Shown here one piece after another: positions 50,501 to 55,013 of a stretch of 64,000 nucleotides of DNA. The DNA lies in NCBI GenBank assembly GCA_964006375.1, contig OZ023264.1, positions 177,602,010 to 177,666,009 on the forward strand, written 5' to 3'. The DNA is from Tillus elongatus. Lineage: Eukaryota > Arthropoda > Insecta > Coleoptera > Cleridae. The notes beneath the pieces were generated by a model. The model did no database searches. It was not told the DNA's origin and saw nothing but the letters and a program-made list of their open reading frames with translations. A program made the translations under genes and the position numbers. The stretch's first letter is position 1. Each line of letters begins with the position of its first letter.

Positions 50501-52744
50501 CCGGATCATTTAACCGCAACATAATAAAAAAAAATATATGCGTCGTCCAACGATCAGACTAAATCTTAAATCAAAATTAACGACGGAACTACCCTTGGAA
50601 GCAAGTTTAGAACTCTGCATCACTTTGTTGTTTTAATAAACACCAACCCATATGTGCACTTGCCGTTGCCATGGCAACCATCGCATGCAACCGATAAGAA
50701 ATCGATGCAGCATTTGTGTTTAAACGAATCTGGCTCAGTCATCAGTTGCTCTGTAACAGTCTGTAACATGTAATGCGCTACGTGTTAGGGCATGCATAAC
50801 ATTCGATTCGGGAGATCAGGGGCTTGCAAATTATATCTTACCATATAAAAATATATTGCCAACTGTGGCGCAACATAACTAGACTTTTTTTGTAGTTGTA
50901 CTAAGCGAATTTGAGAGAATAAAAAAATTAAAATTATGGTGGATCTTGAATAAAAAACTTTAGCTTAACCGAAAAATATAGGCTAAGCAGCGCTATTACA
51001 GATACATAGTTATTTTATTATTACAGACACCTATATAGTTAAAAAAACAATTAACAAGTATGCATTTAAAAAACTTTTGAGCATAAAATTAATAATAATC
51101 CATGATTTAAGAACACAATACCTACTTGGAAAATATTTCAACAACAATGTCATGCTGATCACCAATAAGGATGGCCCAATTCTTATGAGGCATAACAGTT
51201 ATAGTCATATATGAGGGTTGCACAATATGTATTGTGGCAGAAGGTAATTTCAAGGCTAGATCATTTTTATCCACATTCTTGTCATGAAGAAGTATTCTTG
51301 TCTTTCCTTCTTTTAAGGCAGTCACGTCAGGAGTTTTTTTATCCGTTTGTGCCATCGCCTTGTCCTCACTTTCTAAATAATACTGGGCATCTGGTAATTT
51401 GATTTCGTCCATTCTACCATTATTCATCTGCAATGGGTTTACAAAATTAAAACTGTAAAACAATATGGTCAATATTTAACTGACGAACGATATTTTTTTA
51501 GCAGTCACTATTAATGAGCAGAAGTTTCTGTCAAGAATGAGGTGATAATGTTTAACTCATTGTTCTGCAATGTTGACCTAACTTGTATAATTTTTTAAGC
51601 AATTGTGAGGCAAAAATATGTTGTCTACTATACAAACTTTAAAGCCTAAGTTGATTTTAATAATAAAACTAAAATTGGTTTTATTCCATAAGAAACTTTC
51701 AAAAATAAATAGAATCCTGGCTGATCTTTTAAGCTAAGGTAGAGCACATGTTGAAAAAATAACCTAATTATACCTACATAAAACAATTTGAAGGTTACAA
51801 CATCTCCAGCCATCAGGTACACTTCGCCTGGACATAATATGAGATTTGCTACTACAGTCAGTTGCACTTCTATTGGCTGCACATGCTTATATTCTGGATA
51901 AGGCAAACGAACAGATACCTTAAAGAAAACAAGATTATATAATATCATAGAGTGAAATCAACTATAAAAACATACTTTTGAAGAACCAGTTTTCACTCCT
52001 TCCAGCAGTACCATGTACCCCTTCTTGTTCTGCTCTTCTAGGCAAGCTATTGCCGGTGGTGCTTCATAGGGAGAATCATTAAATGTCATATATCTTAAGA
52101 CGGTTGCTTGCTTAGTAGGACTAGAAGAAACAATCTTCCACTCAAGTTCTACATCTTCCAATGTAGAAAACTCATTTCCTACCAGAAAGATAAATTAAAA
52201 AGGCAACCATTTGACAAAATGAACGTAATTACATACCTTGATCGTCATATGCTCGAACTTCGAACGCTTCTGGAGCCTCTTCCATAAAAAGTTCCCGAGT
52301 TGTTGTCACAATTGACAAAGCATTAATGATATCAACTATAACATCACATCTTAAAGTCTGATTAGTATGTACGTCTTCTGCTAAGACTACAGCTAAATTT
52401 CTAGCTTCTTCTTTGGTAACTGTACTAACAATCACTTTGGTTGAGCATTCTGATTCAGTATTTTCATTAATAGTAGTTAGTTGAATGATATCAGCACGAG
52501 TGGTTGTCCTAAGAATAAAAGGAACCGTTATATAATTTGATAATCATTTTACAACTAAAAAAAGACGTTAAACTCACCATTTGTAACAACCTCCGTCGGT
52601 GGCTTCTAACGTAAACTTTGTTGAAAAATCGCTAAATATTGGTAATAGAACTCGTGGTACGTTTAATTTAGAACTAATTACACCTGAAAGTAATAGAAAT
52701 AAAACTATTAGAAATTTTTTAACGTGAGTTTTTAAATTCCCCAT
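3986..52744 (-). CDS. Nup210: Nuclear pore membrane glycoprotein 210 (gp210/Nup210), 13 exons, 3' end outside window
   Basis: Nup210 is a single-pass nuclear-pore membrane protein whose very large lumenal part, built of Ig-like/cadherin-like repeats, rings the pore. Thirteen exons, joined at GT/AG sites in consistent phase, give 1495 codons. The protein opens with a signal peptide ([20 protein letters not shown]), then [12 protein letters not shown]. Diagnostic blocks include VVSTTREL-like [52 protein letters not shown] and [14 protein letters not shown], all in vertebrate Nup210 order. Vertebrate Nup210 is close to 1890 residues, so about 400 C-terminal residues with the transmembrane helix lie left of position 1. 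An in-frame ATG at 52777 would add 11 residues ahead of the signal peptide; 52744 is preferred because the hydrophobic core then starts near the terminus. It is divergent with beta-tubulin. Introns 5, 6, 7, 9, 10 and 12 are filled with transposons. Exon 4's donor was chosen to keep phase. Confidence 0.95.
4401..4408. repeat. Left 8-bp target-site duplication of hAT-1 (TTATTTAT)
   Basis: TTATTTAT directly precedes the inverted terminus TAGTGGCGTGCGG at 4409 and is repeated exactly at 11202-11209. An 8-bp duplication is the hAT hallmark. Confidence 0.9.
5040..5945 (+). pseudogene. hAT-1 transposase, N-terminal half (interrupted by LINE)
   Basis: The three plus-strand frames together show [19 protein letters not shown] plus a histidine further on (a TTF-type zinc finger), an ELAF-like [26 protein letters not shown] and [20 protein letters not shown], which corresponds to the DDE core entry of zinc-finger-MYM-1-like hAT transposases, then [18 protein letters not shown]. 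It breaks off inside FVHC, where the retrotransposon begins. At least three frameshifts or stops are present. Role when intact: cut-and-paste transposition in the nucleus. Confidence 0.85.
6092..8950 (-). CDS. LINE family B ORF2: endonuclease-reverse transcriptase
   Basis: A 952-codon frame. It encodes an apurinic-type endonuclease domain (residues about 10-250: [16 protein letters not shown], and HHVPLD where many relatives have SDH), followed by reverse transcriptase (about 430-720) with [44 protein letters not shown] and the catalytic [11 protein letters not shown]-terminal region follows with [14 protein letters not shown]. Such proteins nick the target and copy the RNA at the nick. There is no ATG near the start of the frame; the first in-frame ATG is around codon 46, inside the endonuclease domain. 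The frame is open upstream across the ORF1 stop, in the -1 frame relative to ORF1, so expression by frameshifting or a non-AUG start is likely. Confidence 0.93.
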   Translation of the reverse strand: MSDDHLLLSTPGDENSLFVHYHNVSGLRTKLPRLRQGLSSCCFHVVMLTETWLTASHSDAELSFMNYNIYRSDRDSIPGNIRDRGGGVLIAVHKDLDSTRIAGDISLNEVYVKVRIGRRSLIFGVCYIPPNSEVAIYEHHCDSVDSVLSDHPNSEVVVCGDYNLPNVTWSSSAESAPVISGNSPSASLVSNSFGFWGLFQKNFVLNRLNRTLDLVFSNIDNICVDASLDPVFPATAHHVPLDISFSLETPPTEPYEEYFYDFRNADYCAMNYFLSEFDWEYLESLEINDAVKCFYDILFNAVDRFVPVKRCKKSCFPPWFSVELRGMITEKKRVHSQYKKYGRIDDYIRFSGLREECRNLRDTCYRNFIAYTENNFENNPGSFWSYINKLRRIYDLPEAMYYDDVRSDSLHDSVDLFASFFSSVYEVQAGGVGPDPFLRESVNMTVPSVTSADIIDRICSLKDKLSYGPDGIPSHLLKSCAFTLAIPLRILFNMSLLSGEFPHVWKHSYLMPVHKQGPKHLVTNYRAVCIQSEIPKLLDFFVSRHITWECRHVFAEQQHGFLKGRSTTTNLLLYQNVLVSALEDRLQIDSVYTDFSKAFDKVNHALLLSKLALLGFNANLLSWVRSFLMGRSQSVKIRNFISGSITVSSGVPQGSHCGPVLFNLFINDVIHSLKHSQILMFADDIKIFKIVRSRQDALLLQEDLNRFARWCGDNLLTLNVDKCFCITFARAQFPIDFVYSMGSDALQRKEMIKDLGIVLDRELSFRDHMECIVSKAYKMLGFIHRSTLDFSCNSFRRLYCALVRSLLECSSVVWSPNYNIYINQIEAVQNRFLRICAYRMGLQRNDLNLSYLRNRLHLQSLRGRRIVSDVCFLHKLLVNKIDSPSLLELVSLRIPNCTRAREVFVVPFHRTNYGFFSPMSRVARTANEYSELLDMFNDSDRVIRGILRGVID
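8953..9708 (-). CDS. LINE family B ORF1: zinc-finger/coiled-coil nucleic-acid-binding protein
   Basis: A 251-residue protein. The N-terminus has a PHD-like zinc cluster (Cys 4, 7, 16, 19, 24, 27 and later 49, 52), then a heptad-rich segment ([20 protein letters not shown]) suggesting a coiled coil, then [18 protein letters not shown] and a basic C-terminal half that resembles the RRM-like/C-terminal domains of LINE ORF1 proteins. Its job would be to coat the element RNA. The ATG at 9706-9708 is the first in frame. It ends PPKKN-stop two bases before ORF2, with the stop preceded by a run of eight A. Confidence 0.88.
   Translation of the reverse strand: MSDCSKCGVTGKTFSCDTCKLLFCEQCSDLSASEIRCMELKKRKLLFLCSDCEDGLKQLPNLIARISDVEKQLEKLKVTAELPNTVQVPAGSDSYIEDIIQEIRERDKRKSNIIIFGLPESESGSTASRGESDVDRLEVKNILHKLCPEGDYSQIRLFRLGRHSSSASVPRPLKVTLSDEHQVLSILRRTGRLKDDHLYRNVRVRQDRTPRQSAYSKSVISELRRRVDDGEVNLKIKYVNGVPTIVPPKKN
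8956..8962 (-). promoter_or_regulatory. Candidate -1 ribosomal frameshift site A_AAA_AAC at the ORF1 stop
   Basis: Read on the minus strand in the ORF1 frame, the end of ORF1 is CCC AAA AAA AAC TAG. The heptamer A AAA AAC is a classical -1 slippery site; slipping there continues into CTA GGG GTG TCG, the ORF2 frame. I did not assess downstream RNA structure. Confidence 0.55.
10040..11149 (+). pseudogene. hAT-1 transposase, C-terminal half with dimerisation domain
   Basis: It resumes after the LINE with [16 protein letters not shown], continues with [20 protein letters not shown] and reaches the hAT C-terminal dimerisation motif ([39 protein letters not shown]), ending [14 protein letters not shown] at 11149. 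A stop and frame change near 10738-10877 separates the two open parts. With the 5040-5945 segment it reconstitutes the order of one transposase, but it is not functional as it stands. Confidence 0.88.
11202..11209. repeat. Right 8-bp target-site duplication of hAT-1 (TTATTTAT)
   Basis: An exact copy of 4401-4408, immediately after the terminal G of the right inverted repeat. Confidence 0.9.
11210..12640 (-). mobile_element. LINE (family B-related), 5'-truncated, host of the hAT-1 insertion
   Basis: The minus strand carries decayed ORF2 pieces: [93 protein letters not shown] and a VPQG-like region near 11590. Multiple frameshifts make it inactive. Its 3' tail of TAAATAAA type lies at 11202-11225 and resumes left of the hAT at about 4390-4408. 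Confidence 0.82.
12641..16706. other. Intronic DNA without recognisable gene
   Basis: AT-rich sequence inside the 18.4 kb Nup210 intron 12. I see no long coding frame with recognisable motifs. A locally GC-richer patch lies at about 13070-13280 and a short MITE-like terminus at about 15165-15220. The rest shows nothing I can identify. Confidence 0.6.
15165..15220. repeat. MITE-like terminus (GCAGCAAATGCGTTA..TAGCGAATTTTCA)
   Basis: The motif GCAGCAAATGCGTTATAG followed by CGAATTTTCATAAG recurs in related form at about 56775-56810 and, inverted, at about 57050-57090; the AGCGAATTTT part also occurs near 17697 and 28517. This suggests a dispersed short inverted-repeat family. Confidence 0.45.
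16707..17594. repeat. Composite microsatellite (TA)45-(TATG)~184-(TA)28
   Basis: Positions 16707-16797 are (TA)n, 16799-17536 are an uninterrupted TATG array of about 738 bp (about 184 units), and 17539-17594 are (TA)n again. The apparent frames through it (repeating YVCM and HTYI) are artefacts of the repeat. Confidence 0.98.
17738..19469 (+). pseudogene. LINE family C ORF2 remnant, 5' part (reverse transcriptase)
   Basis: Plus-strand fragments in several frames: [90 protein letters not shown] (RT core) and [20 protein letters not shown]. The catalytic tyrosine-x-aspartate-aspartate box is degraded (LTLYAAIS). The frame is cut at 19466-19469 by a mariner insertion and continues at 22336. 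It lies in Nup210 intron 12, opposite to the gene. Confidence 0.85.
19470..22335 (+). mobile_element. Tc1/mariner-superfamily element (DD41D type) with ~0.95 kb inverted arms
   Basis: The ends CCGGGTGGTCCTCCGGGAGG (left) and the inverse of CCTCCCGGAGGACCACCCTG (right) lie at TATA on both sides, consistent with TA target duplication. The inverted arms run from 19470 to about 20409 and from about 21354 to 22335. They are far longer than the usual 25-250 bp and cover the first 80 or so codons of the transposase. The element splits LINE family C between codons that continue on the other side. Confidence 0.88.
20163..21265 (+). pseudogene. Mariner-type transposase (DD41D), frameshifted, with a small intron
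   Basis: The N-terminal helix-turn-helix opens [20 protein letters not shown] and contains [12 protein letters not shown]; an 8-bp deletion near 20293 then shifts frame into [20 protein letters not shown] and [20 protein letters not shown]. The catalytic acids are in [19 protein letters not shown] and [13 protein letters not shown]. Between the second and third I count 41 residues, the DD41D spacing. A stop at about 20752 reflects a one-base shift. At 20802-20860 a GT..AG intron joins NLNG to [11 protein letters not shown]. The protein ends [12 protein letters not shown] at 21265. Inactive as read. Confidence 0.85.
22336..22702 (+). pseudogene. LINE family C ORF2 remnant, 3' part and tail
   Basis: After the mariner the LINE resumes with [35 protein letters not shown], and [20 protein letters not shown], the usual C-terminal region of this LINE type, ending at 22629. 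The AATAAATAAAAT tail ends at about 22702, only about 10 bp from the Nup210 exon 12 donor. Confidence 0.85.
22713..22896 (-). CDS. Nup210: Nup210 exon 12
   Basis: Acceptor TGTTTAG|TGT and donor TTGAG|GTAAGT. It encodes [20 protein letters not shown] and [20 protein letters not shown]. The donor is intact, but a LINE 3' tail begins about 10 bp inside the following 18.4 kb intron. Confidence 0.93.
23108..23384 (-). CDS. Nup210: Nup210 exon 11
   Basis: Acceptor TTTTACAG|GTG and donor ATACAG|GTAATA. It encodes [20 protein letters not shown] and the conserved [19 protein letters not shown] block. Confidence 0.94.
23490..26380 (-). mobile_element. LINE family A, copy 2 (near full length, decayed)
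   Basis: Reading the minus strand from 26380: a 5' leader shared with copy 3 (GGTGGTAGTGGACTTTTCC, then a GGTACCACCCC box), endonuclease ([39 protein letters not shown]), an EN-RT linker ([19 protein letters not shown]), RT with [39 protein letters not shown] and [15 protein letters not shown], and the C-terminal [20 protein letters not shown]. The 3' end carries the GTGTGTTGTTGAAATAAA terminus at about 23490. Frameshifts and an internal deletion between FLEKQSDD and [10 protein letters not shown] show it is dead. It lies in Nup210 intron 10, same orientation. Confidence 0.87.
26385..26850 (+). pseudogene. LINE C-terminal fragment (family C-like)
   Basis: A short plus-strand stretch reads [34 protein letters not shown] and [20 protein letters not shown], the conserved end of LINE ORF2 proteins (compare [10 protein letters not shown] at about 22500). 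It ends near 26690, with an AT-rich tail reaching AATAAATGAAAAA at about 26840. The family A copy 2 abuts its 5' side, so it was probably the insertion target. Confidence 0.6.
27091..27310 (-). CDS. Nup210: Nup210 exon 10
   Basis: Acceptor TGTTCTAG|GAT and donor GTTG|GTTAGT. It encodes [20 protein letters not shown] and [20 protein letters not shown]. The introns on both sides (7.9 kb and 3.7 kb) are LINE-rich. Confidence 0.93.
27311..28600. other. Intronic sequence, no gene recognised
   Basis: Part of Nup210 intron 9. Two frames of 75-130 codons exist, but they show no conserved motif, splice context or plausible composition. A short palindromic AGCGAATTTTCATAATGAAA patch near 28517-28540 matches the MITE-like family seen elsewhere in this window. 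Confidence 0.55.
28600..30401 (+). mobile_element. LINE family B-related copy with (AAAT)n tail
   Basis: The plus-strand RT frame (28625-29464) has [71 protein letters not shown] and the catalytic [11 protein letters not shown] one-base shift near 29462 leads to the C-terminal frame up to 29990 ([35 protein letters not shown]). The 3' UTR ends GGGCTCCTGGCCCG followed by TAAATAAATAAATAAATAA at 30383-30401. 5'-truncated; the RT core is otherwise well preserved. Confidence 0.88.
30402..31790 (+). mobile_element. Second LINE family B-related copy, head-to-tail with the previous one
   Basis: It begins directly after the (AAAT)n tail of the previous copy. Plus-strand pieces: [92 protein letters not shown] (a damaged VPQG box) and [19 protein letters not shown]. 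Several frameshifts. It is interrupted near 31790 by the RNase-H LINE fragment; its probable 3' UTR with (AAAT)n tail lies at 32993-33250. Confidence 0.78.
31791..32992 (+). mobile_element. RNase-H-bearing LINE fragment, copy 1 (family E)
   Basis: The plus strand encodes decayed pieces of the ribonuclease H and C-terminal zinc-knuckle region: [20 protein letters not shown], [18 protein letters not shown], [20 protein letters not shown] and [21 protein letters not shown], ending CCCCAAGGGAAAAAAAATG at about 32992. The same arrangement recurs inverted at 55014-56045. RNase H after RT is typical of the I, R1 and LOA LINE groups. Only the 3' third is present. Confidence 0.75.
32993..33250 (+). 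repeat. Orphan LINE 3' UTR with (AAAT)n tail
   Basis: The sequence ends TTTAATAAATAAATAAATAA at about 33226-33248, like the family B tails. It follows the RNase-H LINE fragment and probably is the displaced 3' end of the copy at 30402-31790. Confidence 0.5.
33310..34920 (+). pseudogene. LINE family C ORF2 remnant, copy 2
   Basis: Plus-strand frames: [21 protein letters not shown] at 33414, [22 protein letters not shown] at 33550, [40 protein letters not shown], a catalytic [12 protein letters not shown] (all within 33758-34354) and [20 protein letters not shown] (34338-34625), then [20 protein letters not shown] (34698-34800). It has an intact ADD box but several stops and shifts. No clear tail was identified. 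Confidence 0.82.
34921..35221. other. AT-rich intron 9 sequence, nothing recognised
   Basis: About 300 bp of AT-rich intronic DNA between the LINE remnant and exon 9. I see no motif beyond the exon 9 donor. Confidence 0.6.
35222..35331 (-). CDS. Nup210: Nup210 exon 9
   Basis: A 110-bp exon with acceptor GTTTTTAG|AGG and donor TCAGAG|GTACTA. It encodes [20 protein letters not shown] and [12 protein letters not shown], equivalent to the LVQGLAIGNGTVSG region of the vertebrate protein. Phase 1 in and phase 0 out agree with the neighbouring exons. Confidence 0.9.
35463..36324 (-). CDS. Nup210: Nup210 exon 8
   Basis: Acceptor TTTTGCAG|GTT and donor GCAG|GTGAGT (phase 1). It encodes [60 protein letters not shown] and [18 protein letters not shown], a nearly continuous match in order to vertebrate Nup210. 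Confidence 0.96.
36400..39482 (+). mobile_element. LINE family A, copy 3 (near full length)
   Basis: Opposite in orientation to Nup210, in intron 7. The 5' leader (GGTGGACTTTTCC, GGTACCACCCCTTAC) is shared with copy 2. The endonuclease frame (36709-37581) shows [44 protein letters not shown] (N to K in the usual GDFN box) and [14 protein letters not shown] pieces follow: [21 protein letters not shown], [30 protein letters not shown], and the C-terminal frame 38679-39164 with [20 protein letters not shown]. It ends in the GTGTGTTGTTGAAAAAAAAAA tail at about 39480. Frameshifts disable ORF2. Confidence 0.88.
39603..40725 (-). CDS. Nup210: Nup210 exon 7 (largest exon, 374 codons)
   Basis: Acceptor ATTTCTAG|GTA and donor ATCAG|GTACGT. 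It encodes [34 protein letters not shown], the [14 protein letters not shown] block, [12 protein letters not shown] and [15 protein letters not shown] (a sequon). The exon is uninterrupted and very long compared with the split 5' exons. Confidence 0.95.
40960..41160. repeat. Repeat family D fragment
   Basis: It contains GTTGCTAACTGTATACCAAAT followed by a CGTTCGAAAGCTATTGCGCC stretch and a short tail reading TTTTCTATATG. The same order recurs at 43190-43400 and, inverted, at 45170-45400 and 45490-45760. Probably a non-coding transposon or satellite family. Confidence 0.55.
41161..43060 (-). mobile_element. LINE family B-related copy, one frameshift from a long ORF2
   Basis: The minus-strand frame 43047-42097 has [73 protein letters not shown] and [21 protein letters not shown] single shift near 42090 leads into [14 protein letters not shown] (catalytic box) and 197 further codons to 41491. 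The 3' end has a TTTATTTATTTATTC-type (inverted AAAT) tail at about 41170. It sits inside copies of repeat family D in Nup210 intron 6. Confidence 0.87.
43061..43830. repeat. Repeat family D, two partial units
   Basis: It holds GTGCTAACTGTGTACCAAAT, GTTCTGAAGTTACCATGGC and ACAAACAGACATATAGACC, followed by a second, inverted partial unit near 43740-43830 with GTCTGTGTCGGTCTGTCTG. The 'TTTCTGTCAC(T/C)GATA' motif at 43037 and 43423 marks unit borders. No coding capacity. Confidence 0.5.
43835..45130 (+). mobile_element. RNase-H-bearing LINE fragment, copy 2 (family E-like)
   Basis: The plus-strand frame 44067-44849 reads an RNase H domain: [20 protein letters not shown] (first acid), [55 protein letters not shown] (final acid region), followed by [18 protein letters not shown] and, in another frame, a [22 protein letters not shown] zinc knuckle at 44890-44940. 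Upstream (43860-44060) is the end of RT/thumb ([14 protein letters not shown]; [20 protein letters not shown]). The RNase H motif is intact over 250 codons although the element is truncated. Confidence 0.83.
45160..45830. repeat. Repeat family D, two inverted units in tandem
   Basis: Two successive units share 'TTTCAAACGAATTGAAATATC', 'AGTTAGCACCTGACAAA', 'CGTTAAAACTCGAGTAATAT' and related blocks at 45170-45345 and 45545-45745, giving a period near 380 bp. Orientation is opposite to the units at 40960 and 43190. Confidence 0.6.
46001..46288 (-). CDS. Nup210: Nup210 exon 6
   Basis: Acceptor TTCTTCCAG|GAG and donor CCCAA|GTGAGT. It encodes [17 protein letters not shown], a sequon NGSW, and the segment [15 protein letters not shown] that matches the TFPWQP region of vertebrate Nup210. 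Its upstream edge is only 32 bp from the hAT tip at 46321. Confidence 0.93.
47030..49010 (+). mobile_element. LINE family A, copy 4, 5'-truncated, inside hAT-2
   Basis: It starts abruptly in the EN-RT linker ([22 protein letters not shown]) at about 47030. RT frame 47021-47821: [57 protein letters not shown]; later [19 protein letters not shown] and [20 protein letters not shown]. The ADD box is damaged ([11 protein letters not shown]). The 3' end shows the family terminus GTGTGTTGTTGAAAAAAAAAA and an A-rich tail to about 49010. It interrupts the hAT-2 transposase. Confidence 0.88.
49657..49670. repeat. Left target-site duplication of the SINE
   Basis: TTACCGAAATAAAT, repeated with one mismatch as TTACCAAAATAAAT at 49948-49961. 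Confidence 0.8.
49671..49947 (+). mobile_element. tRNA-derived SINE, about 277 bp, inserted in hAT-2
   Basis: The head (49673-49759) is tRNA-like: 7-bp acceptor stem GCGCCTC/GAGGCGC, a pol III A box TGGCCGTGCGG (49682-49692), an 8-bp hairpin GGAAAGTC-GATTCA-GACTTTCC in anticodon-arm position, and a B box GGTTCGAGACT (49734-49744). A non-tRNA body follows (GGTCGCGGTGGAGGGCCGAT) and a pyrimidine/T-containing end. The 14-bp flanking duplications support target-primed insertion. It would be mobilised by a partner LINE's machinery. Confidence 0.85.
50801..51125. other. AT-rich remainder of Nup210 intron 5
   Basis: About 320 bp with no coding or repeat signal that I can name. It may hide the degenerate right end of hAT-2. 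Confidence 0.5.
51126..51427 (-). CDS. Nup210: Nup210 exon 5
   Basis: Acceptor CATTGCAG|ATG and donor CCAA|GTAGGT (phase 2). It encodes [18 protein letters not shown], a lysine/aspartate-rich stretch, and [21 protein letters not shown] hAT element fills most of the 4.8 kb intron that follows. Confidence 0.9.
51778..51918 (-). CDS. Nup210: Nup210 exon 4
   Basis: Acceptor CTTTAAG|GTA. It encodes [20 protein letters not shown] and [20 protein letters not shown]. Two donors are close together; TTTTAT|GTAGGT keeps phase 0 with exon 5, whereas the one four bases further on would run exon 5 into a stop. Confidence 0.85.
51976..52178 (-). CDS. Nup210: Nup210 exon 3
   Basis: Acceptor CTGGTAG|GAA and donor AAAA|GTATGT. 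It encodes [15 protein letters not shown] followed by a segment ending [11 protein letters not shown]. The preceding intron is only 58 bp and the following one 57 bp. Confidence 0.92.
52237..52508 (-). CDS. Nup210: Nup210 exon 2
   Basis: Acceptor TTCTTAG|GAC and donor CAAG|GTATGT. It completes the tryptophan codon of exon 1 and encodes [30 protein letters not shown] and [17 protein letters not shown], one of the best conserved Nup210 blocks. The intron before it is 69 bp. Confidence 0.93.
52578..52744 (-). CDS. Nup210: Nup210 exon 1 (signal peptide)
   Basis: Codes residues 1-55 and two bases of the next codon: a basic start, a run of hydrophobic residues ([13 protein letters not shown]) and the conserved [18 protein letters not shown] segment. 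The donor is ATG|GTGAGT. An upstream in-frame ATG lies at 52777. Confidence 0.92.
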
Positions 52745-53224
52745 AATTTTGTTAAATGCCGCTGCATGAGTTCCCAAAAGTGATATTTTGTGAGGTTAGA
52801 AAATTGAATAAAGTTGTTTGAAAGAATGCGCGGATTAGACAGCGTTGAAATGGAGGGGATGTCAATATTTGAAAACCGCTAAAATAATACTGATAAGAAT
52901 AATGAATAAGCAGTTAAATATCGAATTAACAGAAATTCTAACGATTGACAAACTTCAAAGTCTTGGTCTTTATTTTTAGGCCAGTAGCCTACTTTTTAAC
53001 AAAACTTTGCTACAACCCAAATTTTTTAATTAAACTTGGTACCTATATAACGTTTTTGGCGCCATCGATTAACCAATCGAATGAAAATTAATTTGAAATT
53101 GAGAAGGCGCTAGTTTCGAAACAAAACCCTTGGCACTTGGTAACAAAAACTTGTTTAGAAATTCGTAAACATTTGCCATATTTTTTGGTACATGTTTATT
53201 AAAAATTACACAAAATAGAGTAAG
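52745..53224. promoter_or_regulatory. Divergent promoter region between Nup210 and beta-tubulin
   Basis: The 480 bp between the two start codons are free of transposons, in contrast to the rest of the window. They include an E2F-like TTTGGCGC at 53055-53062 within the palindrome GGCGCC, and a perfect inverted repeat TCGATT-AACC-AATCGA at 53065-53080. No clear TATA box at a fixed distance from either start was seen. A shared promoter is inferred from spacing and orientation only. Confidence 0.6.
53065..53080. promoter_or_regulatory. Perfect 6-4-6 inverted repeat in the divergent promoter
   Basis: TCGATT, four-base spacer AACC, AATCGA. It is adjacent to the E2F-like TTTGGCGC and contains a CCAAT in its right half. 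Function inferred from position only. Confidence 0.4.
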
Positions 53225-54631
<1,407 letters not shown>

Positions 54632-54759
54632 ATTTCATTTTTTAATCGTAGGATTTTACCATGTTTGTTTTGTAAATTTTCCAGTATGTATATATATAAC
54701 GTCTGGTATGTCTTGCTCGACCTGTTTGTCTTTGATGATACATGAGATTTGTTTTGATA

Positions 54760-54765
54760 AATAAA
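54760..54765 (+). terminator. Polyadenylation signal AATAAA of beta-tubulin
   Basis: AATAAA about 130 bp after the stop codon, followed by an AT-rich, T-rich stretch. It is the first canonical hexamer downstream of the tubulin stop. Confidence 0.75.
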
Positions 54766-55013
54766 GATATTTTAATATTTTTTGATTATTTGTATAAACA
54801 TGGTGATTGCCATCATTAATGATTTTAGATTTTCACTGTAGTGGATTAATTCTGGGCTTTTTGCAATTGTCAAACTTGTAACTGTAAGGCGTCTCACAAT
54901 ATTTTGTTGATTACTTGTTTCATGGTTCGAAATGCACACCAAAAATTCATAAAATACTTTAAGGCTCCATAATAAATAATTTATACAGCTTAGGGGTAGA
55001 AAATAAATTGCTT
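54766..55013. other. Intergenic sequence downstream of beta-tubulin
   Basis: About 250 bp of AT-rich DNA without recognisable content, up to the 3' end of an RNase-H LINE. Confidence 0.6.

Larger units (their letters stand above)
46880..50522 (-). pseudogene. hAT-2 transposase (zinc-finger-MYM type), broken by two insertions
   Basis: Minus-strand order: [18 protein letters not shown], then the zinc-finger region [20 protein letters not shown] with [26 protein letters not shown] (the ELAFRGHDE box), the segment after the SINE with [20 protein letters not shown] and [18 protein letters not shown], then [13 protein letters not shown] at about 49230, and after the nested LINE the C-terminal [20 protein letters not shown] and [11 protein letters not shown], ending near 46880. 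This collinearity with hAT transposases is clear, but stops and shifts occur throughout. Confidence 0.83.
46321..50800 (-). mobile_element. Second hAT element (hAT-2) in Nup210 intron 5, carrying a nested LINE and SINE
   Basis: The lower-coordinate end starts CAGTGGCGGCTCGTGG, a typical hAT tip, 32 bp from exon 6. The minus-strand transposase is spread over 50522 to about 46880 and interrupted by a LINE (about 47030-49010) and a SINE (49671-49947). I could not find the matching right tip or an 8-bp duplication, so the upper border (about 50.8 kb) is a guess from where transposase-related sequence fades. Confidence 0.75.

Noticed and set aside
51774..51777. Nup210 exon 4 donor four bases downstream (TATGTAG|GTATAA)
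   Set aside because: It gives phase 1 and puts exon 5 into a stop codon immediately; the upstream donor keeps the frame.
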